From positions 1 through 17,397 of the forward strand of contig CABSNL010000041.1 of the NCBI GenBank assembly GCA_902479095.1: a DNA stretch of 17,397 bases, in the 5' to 3' direction. The stretch comes from an uncultured Collinsella sp. GTDB taxonomy: Bacteria > Actinomycetota > Coriobacteriia > Coriobacteriales > Coriobacteriaceae. The notes under the pieces are model-generated. The model worked only from the letters and a program-made list of their open reading frames with translations, had not been told where the DNA came from and made no database searches. Below, one piece after another: positions 1 to 6,454 of the stretch. The translations under genes were made by a program, and so were the position numbers. Position 1 is the stretch's first letter. Each line of letters opens with the position of its first letter.

Positions 1-124
1 AGGCATGATCGATTACCGCCGCAAGCGCCAAACCGCCGCCGACGCCCGCGACCGCGCCGCCGAATCCCGCAGCCGCAGCACCGACTCCACCATCGACAAG
101 CTCCGCCACCACGGTCGCCACTAA
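1..124 (+). CDS. C-terminal fragment of an unrecognised protein
   Basis: An open frame enters from the left edge (first full codon at base 2) and stops at TAA 122-124. The last 40 residues are strongly charged and Arg-rich (MIDYRRKRQ..., ending KLRHHGRH), as in a basic cytoplasmic tail. There is an in-frame ATG at 5, but no ribosome binding site is visible in the four bases before it, so the true start lies outside the window. No domain can be recognised from this fragment. That it is coding is inferred from the open frame and the strong third-position G/C bias. Confidence 0.5.
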   Translation, partial: GMIDYRRKRQTAADARDRAAESRSRSTDSTIDKLRHHGRH

Positions 125-165
125 CCGACAAGCAACGGCATCGCCCGCCCCTCAGCCCCATCCCT

Positions 166-239
166 TCAATAAGTTGCGGTGAAATAGTTCCTGGATTTAG
201 GCTTATTCGAGCTTTTCAGGAACTATTTCACCGCAACTT
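166..239. repeat. Palindromic repeat, copy 1 (23-bp perfect arms)
   Basis: Two perfectly complementary 23-nt arms (171-193 and 217-239) enclose a 23-nt A/T-rich loop. The left arm begins AAGTTGCGGTGAAATAG. The same element recurs at 1477-1550 with the same total length (74 bp) and the same leading TCAAT. The arms are A/T-richer than the surrounding DNA. A terminator is possible, since it lies 42 bp after a stop codon, but no clean T-run follows. A dispersed REP- or MITE-like palindrome is the better reading. Confidence 0.85.
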
Positions 240-411
240 TCTGTAAGGGTGGTTTTTAGTGCCGCCGAGGGGCACTAATCAACCGTTTGCCGATATGTTT
301 GGCTCTGACTCATGGCTCTGACCTGCCCCGTCAAGCTTTTGGTCAGTTCATGGCAAGGTCTGGCGGACCAAATATGGGATAGCGTAGTGTCATTCACTCC
401 CCCTCGAGACC
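240..411. other. Non-coding stretch upstream of the AbiEi-like gene
   Basis: I see no gene here. It contains a small hairpin (TTAGTGCC at 256-263 with GGCACTAA at 271-278), a direct repeat of GGCTCTGAC (301-309 and 314-322), and a 7-bp inverted repeat (TTTGGTC 338-344, GACCAAA 366-372) about 40 bp before the next start codon. The inverted repeat could be an operator for the downstream gene. No convincing -35/-10 pair was found. Confidence 0.35.
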
Positions 412-1419
412 ATGGGGTCGAAAATGAGTCATGATAAACGCTGTTCCAAACCGCAAGCAGAGCTGTTCTTCCGGTTATTCGAGGCCCATCATGGCGGGCA
501 CCTGTTTGTAGCTACCAAAAAATGGGATGAACGCTGTGCCTACGCGCTCATGCAAAAAGAGATGATTATTCGACTCTACAACCATGTCTACGCTGATCCC
601 GCGTATTGGAATGACCTCGGCGTCGAAGATCGCATCTTTCAATTGGCATCCGCTATTGCGGTCGTTGAACCGGATGCCGTGTTTTGTGGAGCAACGGCGG
701 CGCTGCTCTATGGCATCGGTTCTGCATATTCGCTTCTCGACAAGGTGCAAGTGCTGCTGCCGCGTTCCACCAGACGCGATATGTACGAATTCGTTGAATA
801 CCGACGCTGGCGGTCGGGCGACGTATGGCAGCTCGGCCCGTTTACGTTAACGGATCCATATCGCACGGTGGTCGACATCGCTCGAACGAGCGCTTTTCGA
901 TATGCACTAGGCTATGTCGACGGGTTGGCTCGTGAGTACGGTGTCGAGCGTGAAGAATTGCGTGCATATGCACAAGCGAACTGCCGCGGACTGCACGGCA
1001 TTGCGCGCGCATTTGACGTTTTTGAACACATGGATGGCAGGTCGGATAACGGTGGAGAATCCGAAGCACGGGCGGCAATGATTATGGCAGGAGTTGCCGC
1101 TCCCGAACTTCAGGTTGAAATCACTCGACCGGGAAACGCCGGCTATTATTTGGCAGATTACGGCTGGCAGATGCCAAACGGCTCTTGGATGCTGGCTGAG
1201 CTGCATGGACTGGGCAAGTTTGAGGGCGATGCCCAAAATGATCCGGAACATACTGCGGCAAAAACCTATCGAGCTGCCCTCGTGCGCGACGCGAACCTGC
1301 GTGCTATGGGCCACAACGTCATTCATTTCAAGCTCTTAGACACCTACGATGTCAAAGCGTTCGGCTCCATGATGCGCGGCTACGGTATACCGACCACAAA
1401 ACCCTACGCAGACTCCTGA
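412..1419 (+). CDS. AbiEi-like protein with nuclease-like (PD-(D/E)XK) C-terminus
   Basis: 335 residues. The middle (about 75-160) has the AbiEi/antitoxin-type pattern: ...FCGATAALLYGI..., then a short beta segment (KVQVLLPRS) and LTDPYRTVVDIART. The C-terminus (about 214-310) resembles the Vsr/DUF559 restriction-endonuclease-like fold often joined to such domains in Actinobacteria: an ESEA segment (E216), LADYGW (D249), LAELHGLGKF (E263, K269), then RDANLRAMGHNVIHF. The acidic residues and Lys fit a PD-(D/E)XK site, but activity is inference. No toxin partner is adjacent, so it is not a standard AbiE pair. A start at ATG 424 is equally plausible because GGGG lies about 9 nt before it, while 412 has no clear ribosome site. 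Its G+C is visibly lower than its neighbours and palindromic repeats flank it, suggesting acquisition. Confidence 0.7.
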   Translation: MGSKMSHDKRCSKPQAELFFRLFEAHHGGHLFVATKKWDERCAYALMQKEMIIRLYNHVYADPAYWNDLGVEDRIFQLASAIAVVEPDAVFCGATAALLYGIGSAYSLLDKVQVLLPRSTRRDMYEFVEYRRWRSGDVWQLGPFTLTDPYRTVVDIARTSAFRYALGYVDGLAREYGVEREELRAYAQANCRGLHGIARAFDVFEHMDGRSDNGGESEARAAMIMAGVAAPELQVEITRPGNAGYYLADYGWQMPNGSWMLAELHGLGKFEGDAQNDPEHTAAKTYRAALVRDANLRAMGHNVIHFKLLDTYDVKAFGSMMRGYGIPTTKPYADS

Positions 1420-1476
1420 CCGGCTGCCCTCATCTTCTCGACGACAGAACCCATCATCGACCCAGCCCGCCCGGCC

Positions 1477-1550
1477 TCAATAAGTTGCGGTGAAATAGTT
1501 CCTGGATAACAGCTTTTGCGGCTAATCCAGGAACTATTTCACCGCAACTT
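1477..1550. repeat. Palindromic repeat, copy 2 (26-bp perfect arms)
   Basis: Second copy of the element at 166-239. Perfect 26-nt arms (1482-1507 and 1525-1550) enclose a 17-nt loop, which may pair further (AGC/GCT). It shares the leading TCAATAAGTTGCGGTG and the first 23 arm positions with copy 1. The loops differ in sequence and length while the total stays 74 bp. It lies 57 bp after the stop of the AbiEi-like gene, so the two copies bracket that gene. Confidence 0.85.
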
Positions 1551-1582
1551 AGGTGGGGATGTGGGGTCCCGGCATGTATATG

Positions 1583-1620
1583 AAAATGGCTCTGGTCCCA
1601 AAAGGAACCAGAGCCATTTA
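1583..1620 (-). terminator. Rho-independent terminator of the tRNA unit
   Basis: Read on the minus strand: an 11-bp stem (ATGGCTCTGGT/ACCAGAGCCAT) extended by TCC/GGG, with a TTTT loop and a following TTTT run. It begins about 12 nt after the 3' CCA of tRNA-Gly. The + strand side is followed by TTTA, so it may also stop transcription arriving from the opposite direction. Confidence 0.8.
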
Positions 1621-1629
1621 TCTATCTTA

Positions 1630-1703
1630 TGGAGCGGGCGACGGGAATCGAACCCGCGTCATCAGCTTGGAAGGCTGGGGTTCTACCATTGAACTACGCC
1701 CGC
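1630..1703 (-). tRNA. tRNA-Gly (anticodon TCC)
   Basis: A 74-nt cloverleaf including an encoded CCA. The acceptor stem is GCGGGCG/CGCCCGC with discriminator T. The D arm contains AATGGTAGA. The anticodon loop CTTCCAA gives anticodon TCC, reading GGA/GGG. The T arm is GCGGGTTCGATTCCCGT. It is followed by a strong terminator and preceded, 6 nt away, by tRNA-Pro. Confidence 0.97.
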
Positions 1704-1709
1704 AAGATA

Positions 1710-1786
1710 TGGTCGGGACGACAGGATTTGAACCTGCGACATCCTGCTCCCAAAGCAGGCGCGCTACCAAACTGCGCCACGTCCCG
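1710..1786 (-). tRNA. tRNA-Pro (anticodon TGG)
   Basis: A 77-nt cloverleaf including an encoded CCA. The acceptor stem is CGGGACG/CGTCCCG with discriminator A. The anticodon loop TTTGGGA gives anticodon TGG, and the T arm contains GGTTCAAATCC. It is co-transcribed with tRNA-Gly (6-nt gap) from the promoter at 1838-1866. Confidence 0.97.
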
Positions 1787-1837
1787 AAGGTGTTGAGCAG
1801 CTAAGGTCTAGACCTTGCGTGTCCCAAAGCGAAGGAA

Positions 1838-1866
1838 ATTATAGGGGAGACTCCCCGCCTGTGCAA
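1838..1866 (-). promoter_or_regulatory. Promoter of the tRNA-Pro/tRNA-Gly unit
   Basis: On the minus strand, TTGCAC (1861-1866) is separated by 17 bp from a perfect TATAAT (1838-1843). The predicted transcript starts near 1831, about 45 nt before tRNA-Pro. The spacer contains a GGGGAG/CTCCCC dyad that could also act as a weak terminator for brnQ, whose stop is just upstream. A perfect 14-bp palindrome (AAGGTCTAGACCTT, 1803-1816) lies in the leader. Confidence 0.7.
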
Positions 1867-1877
1867 GCGCAGAAACC

Positions 1878-3236
1878 CTAGCTCCTCGAATGTGCGACAA
1901 ACTGGCTATGAACCAGACCAATCACAAACGCGACCACAGCAACCGGCGCCCACGCAGCGCCGATATCTGCCAGCGGCAACGCATCAAACGGCAGCCACGC
2001 GCCAGCAAAGAACGCATCGCGGACCGAAGTGATTACGCTCTGTACCGCGACAACGCCGCCGACCCAGACCCACACCTGCGGGTGCGCGTCGCAAAAGCCG
2101 TGCACCAGGCCCATAAGTACCAGCACGATGGCAACGGGATACAGGGCATTGAGCATAGGCACTGAGAACATAAGGATCACGTCGAGACCCACGTTGGAGA
2201 GCACGCACGAAAACGCTGCGAACACAAAGGCGAGAATCGCAAAGGGACGGCGCATGGCCTCCTCGGAGGCCTCCGCTCCCCCTTCGACCACATACGTCTC
2301 GCAGAAGTAACGCGAGCAGCAGCTGATGAGGCCGATGCACACGTTCATGCAGGCAAGGAAAAAGATCGCAAAGACCACGACCGTGCCGGCAAGCCCAAAA
2401 TGCATGGAGGCCGAACGGGCGAGGATGGCGGCGCCGTTGGTAGCGTCGGGCATCACGGTGCCGAGCTGCATACCGGCAAGGCCCAAGCCACAGTAGATGA
2501 TGGCCATGAGCACACCGGCGATCACACCCGAACGCGAGATCTCGAAGGCCACGCGCTTGTCATCGGTAACGCCCAGCTCGTGGATAGTCTCGGCGATGAT
2601 GATGCCGAAGGCGAGCGACGCGAGCAGATCCATGGTCTGGTAGCCGGTCAGAAAGCCCTGCACGGCAGCGCCTGCATCATAGGGAGCCTGAGGCGCGGCA
2701 GCCGGTCCCAGCGGCGAGATCACGGCAGCACCCACGACCAGCACGATGAGCGCGATAAGCGCGGGGCCCGTAATGCGGCCGAGCACGCGTGTGATGACAC
2801 CCGGGCGCAGTGTGAGCACAAACGCGACCACGAAGAACCCGATGGCAAACACCAGGCGAGCCGTGCCGAGCGAGACGCCCTCGGGCAGCAGCGGCACCAG
2901 CATCTCGAAGGCCGTGGAGCTCGTACGCGGAATAGCCAGGCACGGGCCGATGGCCAGATACACCGCCGCAACAAAGAGCCCACCGAACTTGGGGTGTACA
3001 CGGCCGGCAAGCTCGCGCGCCGTTCCGGCAAGCGCCACGGCGATAAAGCCCATGACGGGCAGGCCGATGGCGGCAATCAGAAAGCCGAGCATGGCGACCG
3101 GCGTGGCAGAACCTGCCTGCAACGCCAGCAGCGGCGGAATAATGAGGTTGCCGGCGCCAAAGAGCATCGAGAACAGGGCGATGCCGACGGTGACGACATG
3201 GTCGGAGCGCAGACCGCGCGGGGCGGATGAAGCCAT
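1878..3236 (-). CDS. brnQ: Branched-chain amino acid:cation symporter (BrnQ/LIVCS family)
   Basis: 452 residues, the usual length for this family of cytoplasmic-membrane, Na+- or H+-driven Leu/Ile/Val importers. The N-terminus carries the family signature in the first helix (GIALFSMLFGAGNLIIPP, residues 18-35). About twelve hydrophobic segments follow, including FGIIIAETIHELG and ACMNVCIGLISCCSRYF. The start ATG at 3236 has AAAGGTG a few bases upstream. It lies just downstream of the selenium-unit terminator (3257-3289), so it is probably transcribed separately or by read-through. A TATACT on the minus strand near 3293-3298 could be its -10, but then the terminator hairpin would fall in its leader. 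No functional link to selenium genes is evident. Confidence 0.93.
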   Translation of the reverse strand: MASSAPRGLRSDHVVTVGIALFSMLFGAGNLIIPPLLALQAGSATPVAMLGFLIAAIGLPVMGFIAVALAGTARELAGRVHPKFGGLFVAAVYLAIGPCLAIPRTSSTAFEMLVPLLPEGVSLGTARLVFAIGFFVVAFVLTLRPGVITRVLGRITGPALIALIVLVVGAAVISPLGPAAAPQAPYDAGAAVQGFLTGYQTMDLLASLAFGIIIAETIHELGVTDDKRVAFEISRSGVIAGVLMAIIYCGLGLAGMQLGTVMPDATNGAAILARSASMHFGLAGTVVVFAIFFLACMNVCIGLISCCSRYFCETYVVEGGAEASEEAMRRPFAILAFVFAAFSCVLSNVGLDVILMFSVPMLNALYPVAIVLVLMGLVHGFCDAHPQVWVWVGGVVAVQSVITSVRDAFFAGAWLPFDALPLADIGAAWAPVAVVAFVIGLVHSQFVAHSRS

Positions 3237-3256
3237 GAGAGCACCTTTCGAATCGA

Positions 3257-3289
3257 AACAAAAACGGGACGGGCAAAAGACCCGTCCCG
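3257..3289 (-). terminator. Rho-independent terminator of the selenium-linked unit
   Basis: On the minus strand, a 9-bp perfect stem (CGGGACGGG/CCCGTCCCG, 3281-3289 with 3265-3273) and a 7-nt loop are followed by a T-rich tract (TTTTTGTTT). It lies 24 nt after the stop of the cysteine desulfurase-like gene and 21 nt before the brnQ start. Confidence 0.85.
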
Positions 3290-3312
3290 CAAGTATATAC
3301 GCTCTAGCAGCT

Positions 3313-4452
3313 TTAGCAGGCTAAATCGCACAGAGCATCAATAGCGGTGTCGACTTCCTCGTCCGTGTTGAAATACCCAAACGAGAAGCGAACGACACCC
3401 TGGCGCTCGGTCCCGAGCGCGCGGTGCATGAGCGGAGCGCAATGGGCGCCGGGGCGCGTCGCAATCCCCCACCCTTGCATGAGCGCGTCCGAGATCTCGG
3501 CAGAGTCGATATCGCCCACGTTGAGTGAAACGATCGCCGAGCGCACGGGCTGGTCAAACGCACCGTAGAGCTTAATCCCCGGAATCTCGCGCACACCGGC
3601 AAGGAAGCGATCAGCGAGCGCACGCTCCTGGGCAGCAATCGCCTTGACCCCACCCTGGGCCTCGATAAAGTCGAGACCAGCGGAAAGGCCCGCGATGCCA
3701 TGGCCGTTGAGCGTGCCTGCCTCAAGGCGCGTGGGCCACTCAAGCGGCTGCAGCGCATCGAAGCTGTGCACGCCGGTGCCGCCCATGGCCCACGGAGCCA
3801 TGTCAATGCCCTCCGCCACGGCCAGGCCGCCAGTCCCCTGCGGACCCATGAGCCCCTTGTGGCCGGTAAAGCACACGACGTCGAGCCCCATGGCGCGCAT
3901 ATCGATATGCGCCGTGCCGGCAGACTGCGAGGCATCGACGATCGCAAGCGCGCCGACCGCATGGGCCATGGCGGCCACGCGTGCAATGTCGACCGCGTTG
4001 CCGGTCACGTTGGAGGCGTGCGTCACTACCACGGCACGCGTACCGGGCGTGACCAACCGCTCGAGCTCGTCGTAGTCGAGCGCGCCGTTCGCGTCGCAGC
4101 CCGCATGCTCAACCGTCACACCCTGCTCCGTCGCCAGGCGATTGAGCGGACGCAGCACCGAGTTGTGCTCGAGCACCGTCGTGACCACGCGGTCACCGGG
4201 ACGCACCACGCCATTGATGGCGGTGTTGAGCGCCGCGGTGGAATTGGGCGTAAAGCACACATGGTCCGCCCTCGGGCAACCCAAAAGGCGCGCGAGCTTG
4301 GCACGGCAAGCGTGAATCGTACGAGCGGCATCGAGGGCACCCGACGTGGCACCGCGCCCGGCATTGCCGAGCGAGCACATCGCCTGCGTCACGGCATCGA
4401 TGACCGTCTGCGGCTTGCGCATGGTCGTCGCCGCGTTATCCAGGTAGATCAT
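3313..4452 (-). CDS. PLP-dependent cysteine desulfurase-like protein (class V aminotransferase, EF2568 type)
   Basis: 379 residues from ATG 4452. That start has GGAGG seven bases upstream and overlaps the preceding stop as ATGA; a GTG at 4467 would add five residues. The fold type I class V pattern is complete: IYLDNAATT (2-10), EHNS with His96, VDAS with Asp173, TGHKG with the PLP lysine Lys199, and GAHCAPL with candidate persulfide Cys338. Family members remove sulfur or selenium from cysteine or selenocysteine. This subgroup is known from genome surveys to travel with SelD, YedF and selenium-dependent Mo-hydroxylase genes. Its place as the last gene after selD-yedF-DUF3343 suggests chalcogen supply to SelD or its partners. 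A selenocysteine lyase activity cannot be separated from desulfurase by sequence alone. Confidence 0.88.
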   Translation of the reverse strand: MIYLDNAATTMRKPQTVIDAVTQAMCSLGNAGRGATSGALDAARTIHACRAKLARLLGCPRADHVCFTPNSTAALNTAINGVVRPGDRVVTTVLEHNSVLRPLNRLATEQGVTVEHAGCDANGALDYDELERLVTPGTRAVVVTHASNVTGNAVDIARVAAMAHAVGALAIVDASQSAGTAHIDMRAMGLDVVCFTGHKGLMGPQGTGGLAVAEGIDMAPWAMGGTGVHSFDALQPLEWPTRLEAGTLNGHGIAGLSAGLDFIEAQGGVKAIAAQERALADRFLAGVREIPGIKLYGAFDQPVRSAIVSLNVGDIDSAEISDALMQGWGIATRPGAHCAPLMHRALGTERQGVVRFSFGYFNTDEEVDTAIDALCDLAC

Positions 4453-4700
4453 CGCACGACCTCCCACATATCGATCACGGTAAAGCCCTCGGTGGGAACG
4501 CCCGCCGCGGCAAGCTCGCCGCGCAGCAGTTCCTCATCCGCGGGCAACGCCTTCCATGCCAGACCGCAGCCGGCAGCGACCTCCCCGGGCACTGGGATCG
4601 TTCGCCCGGGAAGGCCGCGCTCGATGCACAGGGACTCGCAACCTATGGCGGCCGCCGTGGTGGGAAACGTGATGACAAGCGCCGGGCGCTTCTCCCTCAT
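4449..4700 (-). CDS. DUF3343 small protein, putative Se/S carrier
   Basis: 83 residues from ATG 4700, chosen because GGAG lies five bases before it; a TTG at 4715 is less likely. The sequence has the DUF3343 pattern: a short beta strand (ALVITFPTT), then helix AAAIGCESLC with two Cys, the PGRTIPVPGEVAAGCGLAW segment, and FTVIDMWEV at the C-terminus. The Cys-rich GCGLAW region resembles the sulfur or selenium carriers of the YedF/TusA neighbourhood. The function is inferred mainly from the recurrent association of this family with selenium genes. It starts 19 nt after the yedF stop and overlaps the next gene by 4 nt, so the two are translationally coupled. Confidence 0.82.
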   Translation of the reverse strand: MREKRPALVITFPTTAAAIGCESLCIERGLPGRTIPVPGEVAAGCGLAWKALPADEELLRGELAAAGVPTEGFTVIDMWEVVR

Positions 4701-4719
4701 GGCAACTCCAACCAATACG

Positions 4720-5346
4720 CTACGGGCGCACGACGCGCACGGCCTGCTCCATCTTCTCCACGATCACGTACATGTTGGTGACCTCGCCCACCGCAAGCTG
4801 GTCTTTAATGCCATAGTGGTCCAGGCAGGTACCGCAGGTGAGAATCTCGACACCCTGCTCGGCCAGGCCCTTCAGGTCGTCGAGCACCGGCGAGCCCTCT
4901 ACGGTGAGCTTGGCACCGCCGTTGTAGAACAGCATAGTCGCGGGCAGCTCCTCCTGCTGCGTCACGGCAAAGATGAAGGCCTTCATGAGCTTGTGGCCCA
5001 GCTCGTCGTCGCCGCGGCCCATGCAGTCGGTGTAGACGGAAATGACGAGCTTGCCCTTGCCGGCGCTGGCATCACAGAAGGCAGCGCCATCCTGCTCGGG
5101 ATCGGCCACGGCAACGGCGCCAGAAGTCGCCACGGTCACGTGCCACTCGGCATCAGAAACCTTCTCGACCGAGGCCGTGCAGCCCTTCTCCTGCGCCATC
5201 TTGGAGATGTTCTTGACTGCGGTCTCGTTATCGACCGAGGTCACGACGGCGCCCTCGCCATCGAGCTGCTTCAGGGCTTTGAGCGTCTTGACGACGGGCA
5301 GCGGGCAGGCATCGCCCATGGCATTGACTTCAATTTTGGTAGACAT
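4720..5346 (-). CDS. yedF: Selenium metabolism protein YedF (TusA-like plus DsrE-like domains)
   Basis: 208 residues from ATG 5346, with AAAGGA seven bases upstream. The N-terminal TusA-like domain (1-75) has the CPxP motif (Cys14-Pro-Leu-Pro) used by SirA/TusA proteins to carry persulfide. The C-terminal half (about 98-208) is DsrE/F-like, with YTDCMGRGDDELG (Cys108) and the LTCGTCLDHYG motif (Cys171, Cys174). This two-domain form is the selenium-associated YedF rather than the short single-domain protein. It follows selD after 58 nt. A chalcogen-relay role between the desulfurase and selenophosphate synthesis is inferred; no enzymatic activity can be read from sequence. Confidence 0.92.
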   Translation of the reverse strand: MSTKIEVNAMGDACPLPVVKTLKALKQLDGEGAVVTSVDNETAVKNISKMAQEKGCTASVEKVSDAEWHVTVATSGAVAVADPEQDGAAFCDASAGKGKLVISVYTDCMGRGDDELGHKLMKAFIFAVTQQEELPATMLFYNGGAKLTVEGSPVLDDLKGLAEQGVEILTCGTCLDHYGIKDQLAVGEVTNMYVIVEKMEQAVRVVRP

Positions 5347-5404
5347 AGCAAATTCCTTTCGAATAAATCGTTTTAGAACGGTACATAGCTCAATAAACGT
5401 GTCG

Positions 5405-6454
5405 TTAACGGACAACGCGAACGGCAGGACCGCCCGGCTCCGCCTCGCACACGCGCCCGACAACGGCCGCGATGCACCCCTCGGCATCCAGGCGACGCGC
5501 AAGCTCATCTACATCCGCCGCGGGCGCCGCGATGAGCAAACCACCCGAGGTCTGCGGATCGTACAGCGCATCCAACATGCCCGGCTCCAGGTCCTCGTCG
5601 GCAGCCACACGCGGGCCAAAGAAGTCCTGGTTGCGGTAGGAACCCGCAGGGATAATGCCCAGACGCGCCATGTCGAGCACCTGGTCAAAGAGCGGCACCG
5701 CCCCCGACGCGAGCTCGATTTGCACGCCCGAGCCCTCGGCCATCTCGCACGCGTGCCCGATCAGACCAAAGCCCGTAATGTCGGTGCAGCCATGAAGTTC
5801 GAGCCCCTCGGCCAAACGGATCGGGGCCTCGTTGAGGGTGCGCATCGAGTCAAACATGGCTGCGGCCTCGTCCTGCTCGATGAGCTCGCCCTTAATGGCC
5901 GTGGTAATGATGCCCGATCCGATCGCCTTGGTCAGCAGTAACGCATCGCCCACGCGTGCGCCGCTGTTGGCGAGCATACGGTCAAGCGCGACAAAGCCGC
6001 TCACGGACAGGCCGTACTTGGGCTCGTCGTCGTTGATGGTGTGGCCGCCCGCGATGGAGCAACCGGCCTCGACGCACTTGTCGGCGCCGCCCGCCAGAAT
6101 TTCGCCGGCAACCTCAACGCCCAAGCAACTGGGAATGCACAGCAGGTTCATGGCATGGCTCGGCCGCCCGCCCATGGCGTAGATGTCCGACAGTGAGTTT
6201 GCCGCGGCGATCTGGCCAAACAGAAACGGGTCGTCGACCATCGGTGGGAAGAAGTCGATGGACTGCACGAGTCCCAGGTTCTCCCCTACGCGGAAGACGC
6301 TCGCATCGTCGGAGGTATCGAACCCCACGAGCAAGTTGTCGTTATGCACATTGGGTAAATCGCCCAGGACCTGGGCGAGGGCTCCGGGGGCCAACTTAGC
6401 GGCTCAACCGCTCGCGGCCGTCATGGATGTGAGCCTCATGGTGTCCTTAGCCAT
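5405..6454 (-). CDS. selD: Selenophosphate synthase SelD, selenocysteine-containing (in-frame TGA at 6404-6406)
   Basis: SelD makes selenophosphate from selenide and ATP. The frame starts at ATG 6454 (AAGGGGG five bases upstream), reads MAKDTMRLTSMTAASG, meets TGA at 6404-6406, and continues AAKLAPGALAQVL to the stop at 5405. Read as Sec, the product is 349 residues, close to the 347 of E. coli SelD. Sec falls at residue 17 and Lys at 20, the positions of the catalytic Cys17 and Lys20. Other motifs: VQSIDFFPP, NSLSDIYAMGG, AGGHTI, DITGFGLIGH, DPQTSGGLL. A TTG at 6394 would give an N-terminally shortened protein lacking both catalytic residues. A SECIS-like hairpin follows the TGA. The start overlaps the glycosyltransferase by 8 nt. 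A sequencing error changing a Cys codon (TGC/TGT) to TGA is possible but unlikely given the SECIS. Expression requires SelA, SelB and tRNA-Sec, not in this window. Confidence 0.9.
6360..6406 (-). promoter_or_regulatory. Sec UGA codon and bacterial SECIS candidate in selD
   Basis: The UGA is at 6404-6406. After 25 nt a hairpin follows at 6378-6360 on the minus strand: UCGCCCA, loop GGUCC, UGGGCGA (the outer and inner pairs can also close to a GUC triloop). The apical GGUC matches the loop that SelB contacts in E. coli fdhF mRNA. The UGA-to-loop distance, about 31-33 nt, lies within the range described for bacterial SECIS elements, though longer than in fdhF. No bulged U equivalent to fdhF U17 is obvious. 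Confidence 0.7.

Noticed and set aside
166..239. Palindrome copy 1 as a plain Rho-independent terminator
   Set aside because: The loop is long (23 nt), there is no T-run after either arm, and the same element recurs elsewhere with conserved arms, which fits a repeat better.
3700..5376. Long + strand open frame (558 codons) opposite the cysteine desulfurase, DUF3343 and yedF genes
   Set aside because: It is antisense to three well-recognised genes. Its product is rich in His, Arg and Gly with no domain; G+C-rich codon bias keeps such shadow frames open.
5405..6394. selD as a shorter protein starting at TTG 6394
   Set aside because: It would lack the catalytic residue and Lys20 and has no ribosome site; reading the TGA as Sec restores a complete family-length protein.
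3313..6454. Orphan SelD (selenium used only as labile cofactor, no Sec)
   Set aside because: The selD gene itself appears to need Sec insertion, so a Sec decoding system is expected even though labile-Se companions are present.
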